64,000 bases of DNA from Bacillota bacterium (GTDB lineage: Bacteria > Bacillota > Clostridia > Acetivibrionales > JAMNXU01), in the NCBI GenBank assembly GCA_023623175.1, contig JAMNXU010000019.1:1-64000 (forward strand), in the 5' to 3' direction. Below are positions 63,598-64,000 of the stretch, one piece after another. The position numbers were made by a program, and so were the translations under genes. Positions within the stretch are counted from its first letter, which is position 1. Every line of letters starts with the position of its first letter. The notes below the pieces were generated by a model. That model was not told where the DNA came from. It was given only the letters and a program-made list of their open reading frames with translations, and made no database searches.

Positions 63598-63963
63598 ATG
63601 AAATTTTTTAAATTTACAAAATATGCCCTGATAGGGGTTATAACCGGCATGGCCAACGGACTTTTCGGTTCCGGCGGAGGAACAATCGTGGTGCCTTCAA
63701 TGGTTTTTCTGCTGAAAGCGGAGGAACACAAGGCACATGCCACGGCTATTGCAATTATATTGCCGCTCACCGTAGTAAGCGCTTTTATGTATATCCGCGG
63801 AGATTTTATAAACTGGCCCCTGACATTGAACGTCATGCTCGGTGGCATCACAGGCGGATATATTGGCGCAAGGCTTTTGAATAAATGCCCGGCCGGCCTG
63901 CTGAGCAAAATGTTTGGAAGCTTCATGATTCTTGCGGCTCTGAGGATGATTCTATGGAAATAA
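63598..63963 (+). CDS. TauE/SafE-family exporter, half-size subunit 1 (121 aa)
   Basis: Four-helix half of the TauE/SafE (DUF81) family, which moves sulfite, sulfonates or related anions across the membrane. Motifs: IGVITGMANGLFGSGGGTI, HKAHATAIAIILPLTV and MLGGITGGYIGARLL. Normal members have about eight helices in two repeats; this encodes one repeat, and a second open frame begins before its stop, so the transporter is split into two genes. ATG 63598 is preferred (GGGAAG and AAGGAAAGG nearby); TTG 63568 is an alternative. Confidence 0.8.
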   Translation: MKFFKFTKYALIGVITGMANGLFGSGGGTIVVPSMVFLLKAEEHKAHATAIAIILPLTVVSAFMYIRGDFINWPLTLNVMLGGITGGYIGARLLNKCPAGLLSKMFGSFMILAALRMILWK

Positions 63964-64000
63964 TTCTAATTCTCATTGGAACGGCGGCGGGTATCGTAAG
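63954..64000 (+). CDS. TauE/SafE-family exporter, half-size subunit 2 (partial, runs off the window)
   Basis: ATG 63954 overlaps the preceding gene by 10 bp and opens MEIILILIGTAAGIV, a hydrophobic N-terminus like the second repeat of TauE/SafE proteins. The overlap implies translational coupling, and the two products probably form a heterodimer. Only 15 codons lie within the window. Confidence 0.55.
   Translation, partial: MEIILILIGTAAGIV

Overview
The window looks like chromosome of an anaerobic clostridial (Bacillota) bacterium. Evidence seen in the sequence: strong AGGAGG-type ribosome binding sites, the AddA/AddB recombination nuclease, tandem PII-like c-di-AMP receptors (DarA/PstA family), a paired half-size TauE/SafE exporter, and an oxygen-independent radical-SAM sulfatase maturase resembling the one of Clostridium perfringens. 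Base composition is near-balanced over most of the window, but the first 1 kb is clearly AT-rich.

Layout. (a) 1-5.6 kb is a decaying patch: a CapK/PaaK-type adenylate-forming gene with a frameshift, an amber codon and a lost C-terminus; an ABC ATPase scrap; one intact ABC exporter; and a second exporter cut by two consecutive stop codons. (b) 5.6-17.7 kb is a carbohydrate block: two tandem DUF4091-like proteins (about 970-980 aa) followed by two tandem YetA/PcRGLX-like proteins with C-terminal PKD domains, one a lipoprotein and one leaderless. (c) 17.8-22.6 kb holds an atypical MurA with Asp where the catalytic Cys should be, a FAD oxidoreductase behind a 23-bp repeat array, and a broken solute-binding lipoprotein. 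(d) 22.9-30.4 kb is addB-addA. (e) 30.5-43.9 kb is a sulfated-glycan island: four S1-type sulfatases, their maturase, an M20 amidohydrolase, a seven-bladed FG-GAP/VCBS propeller, an M23-like protein, a probable (alpha/alpha) toroid enzyme and an esterase remnant. (f) 44.2-51 kb carries sugar-handling genes (beta-helix protein, RpiB-like isomerase, two Gfo/Idh/MocA dehydrogenases, a TIM-barrel isomerase, an AraC regulator) plus the two c-di-AMP receptor paralogues. (g) 51-64 kb is mostly housekeeping and membrane genes: a divergent thymidylate-synthase-like protein, the CCA-adding enzyme, YwaF-like and DUF554 membrane proteins, MFS, EamA and MATE transporters, a PP2C-LysM fusion, an HD protein, a DUF1593 protein and a split TauE/SafE pair.

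How it may fit together (inference). Blocks b, e and f could together dismantle a sulfated, uronate- or amino-sugar-containing polysaccharide. The sulfatases would desulfate it, the YetA-like, beta-helix and toroid proteins would cleave uronate or rhamnose linkages, the DUF4091 proteins (with a GH123-like Asp-Glu pair) would remove sugars, and the dehydrogenases and isomerases would process monomers. Nearly all of these proteins lack a visible signal peptide, so much of the pathway appears to run in the cytoplasm. The substrate cannot be named from sequence alone.
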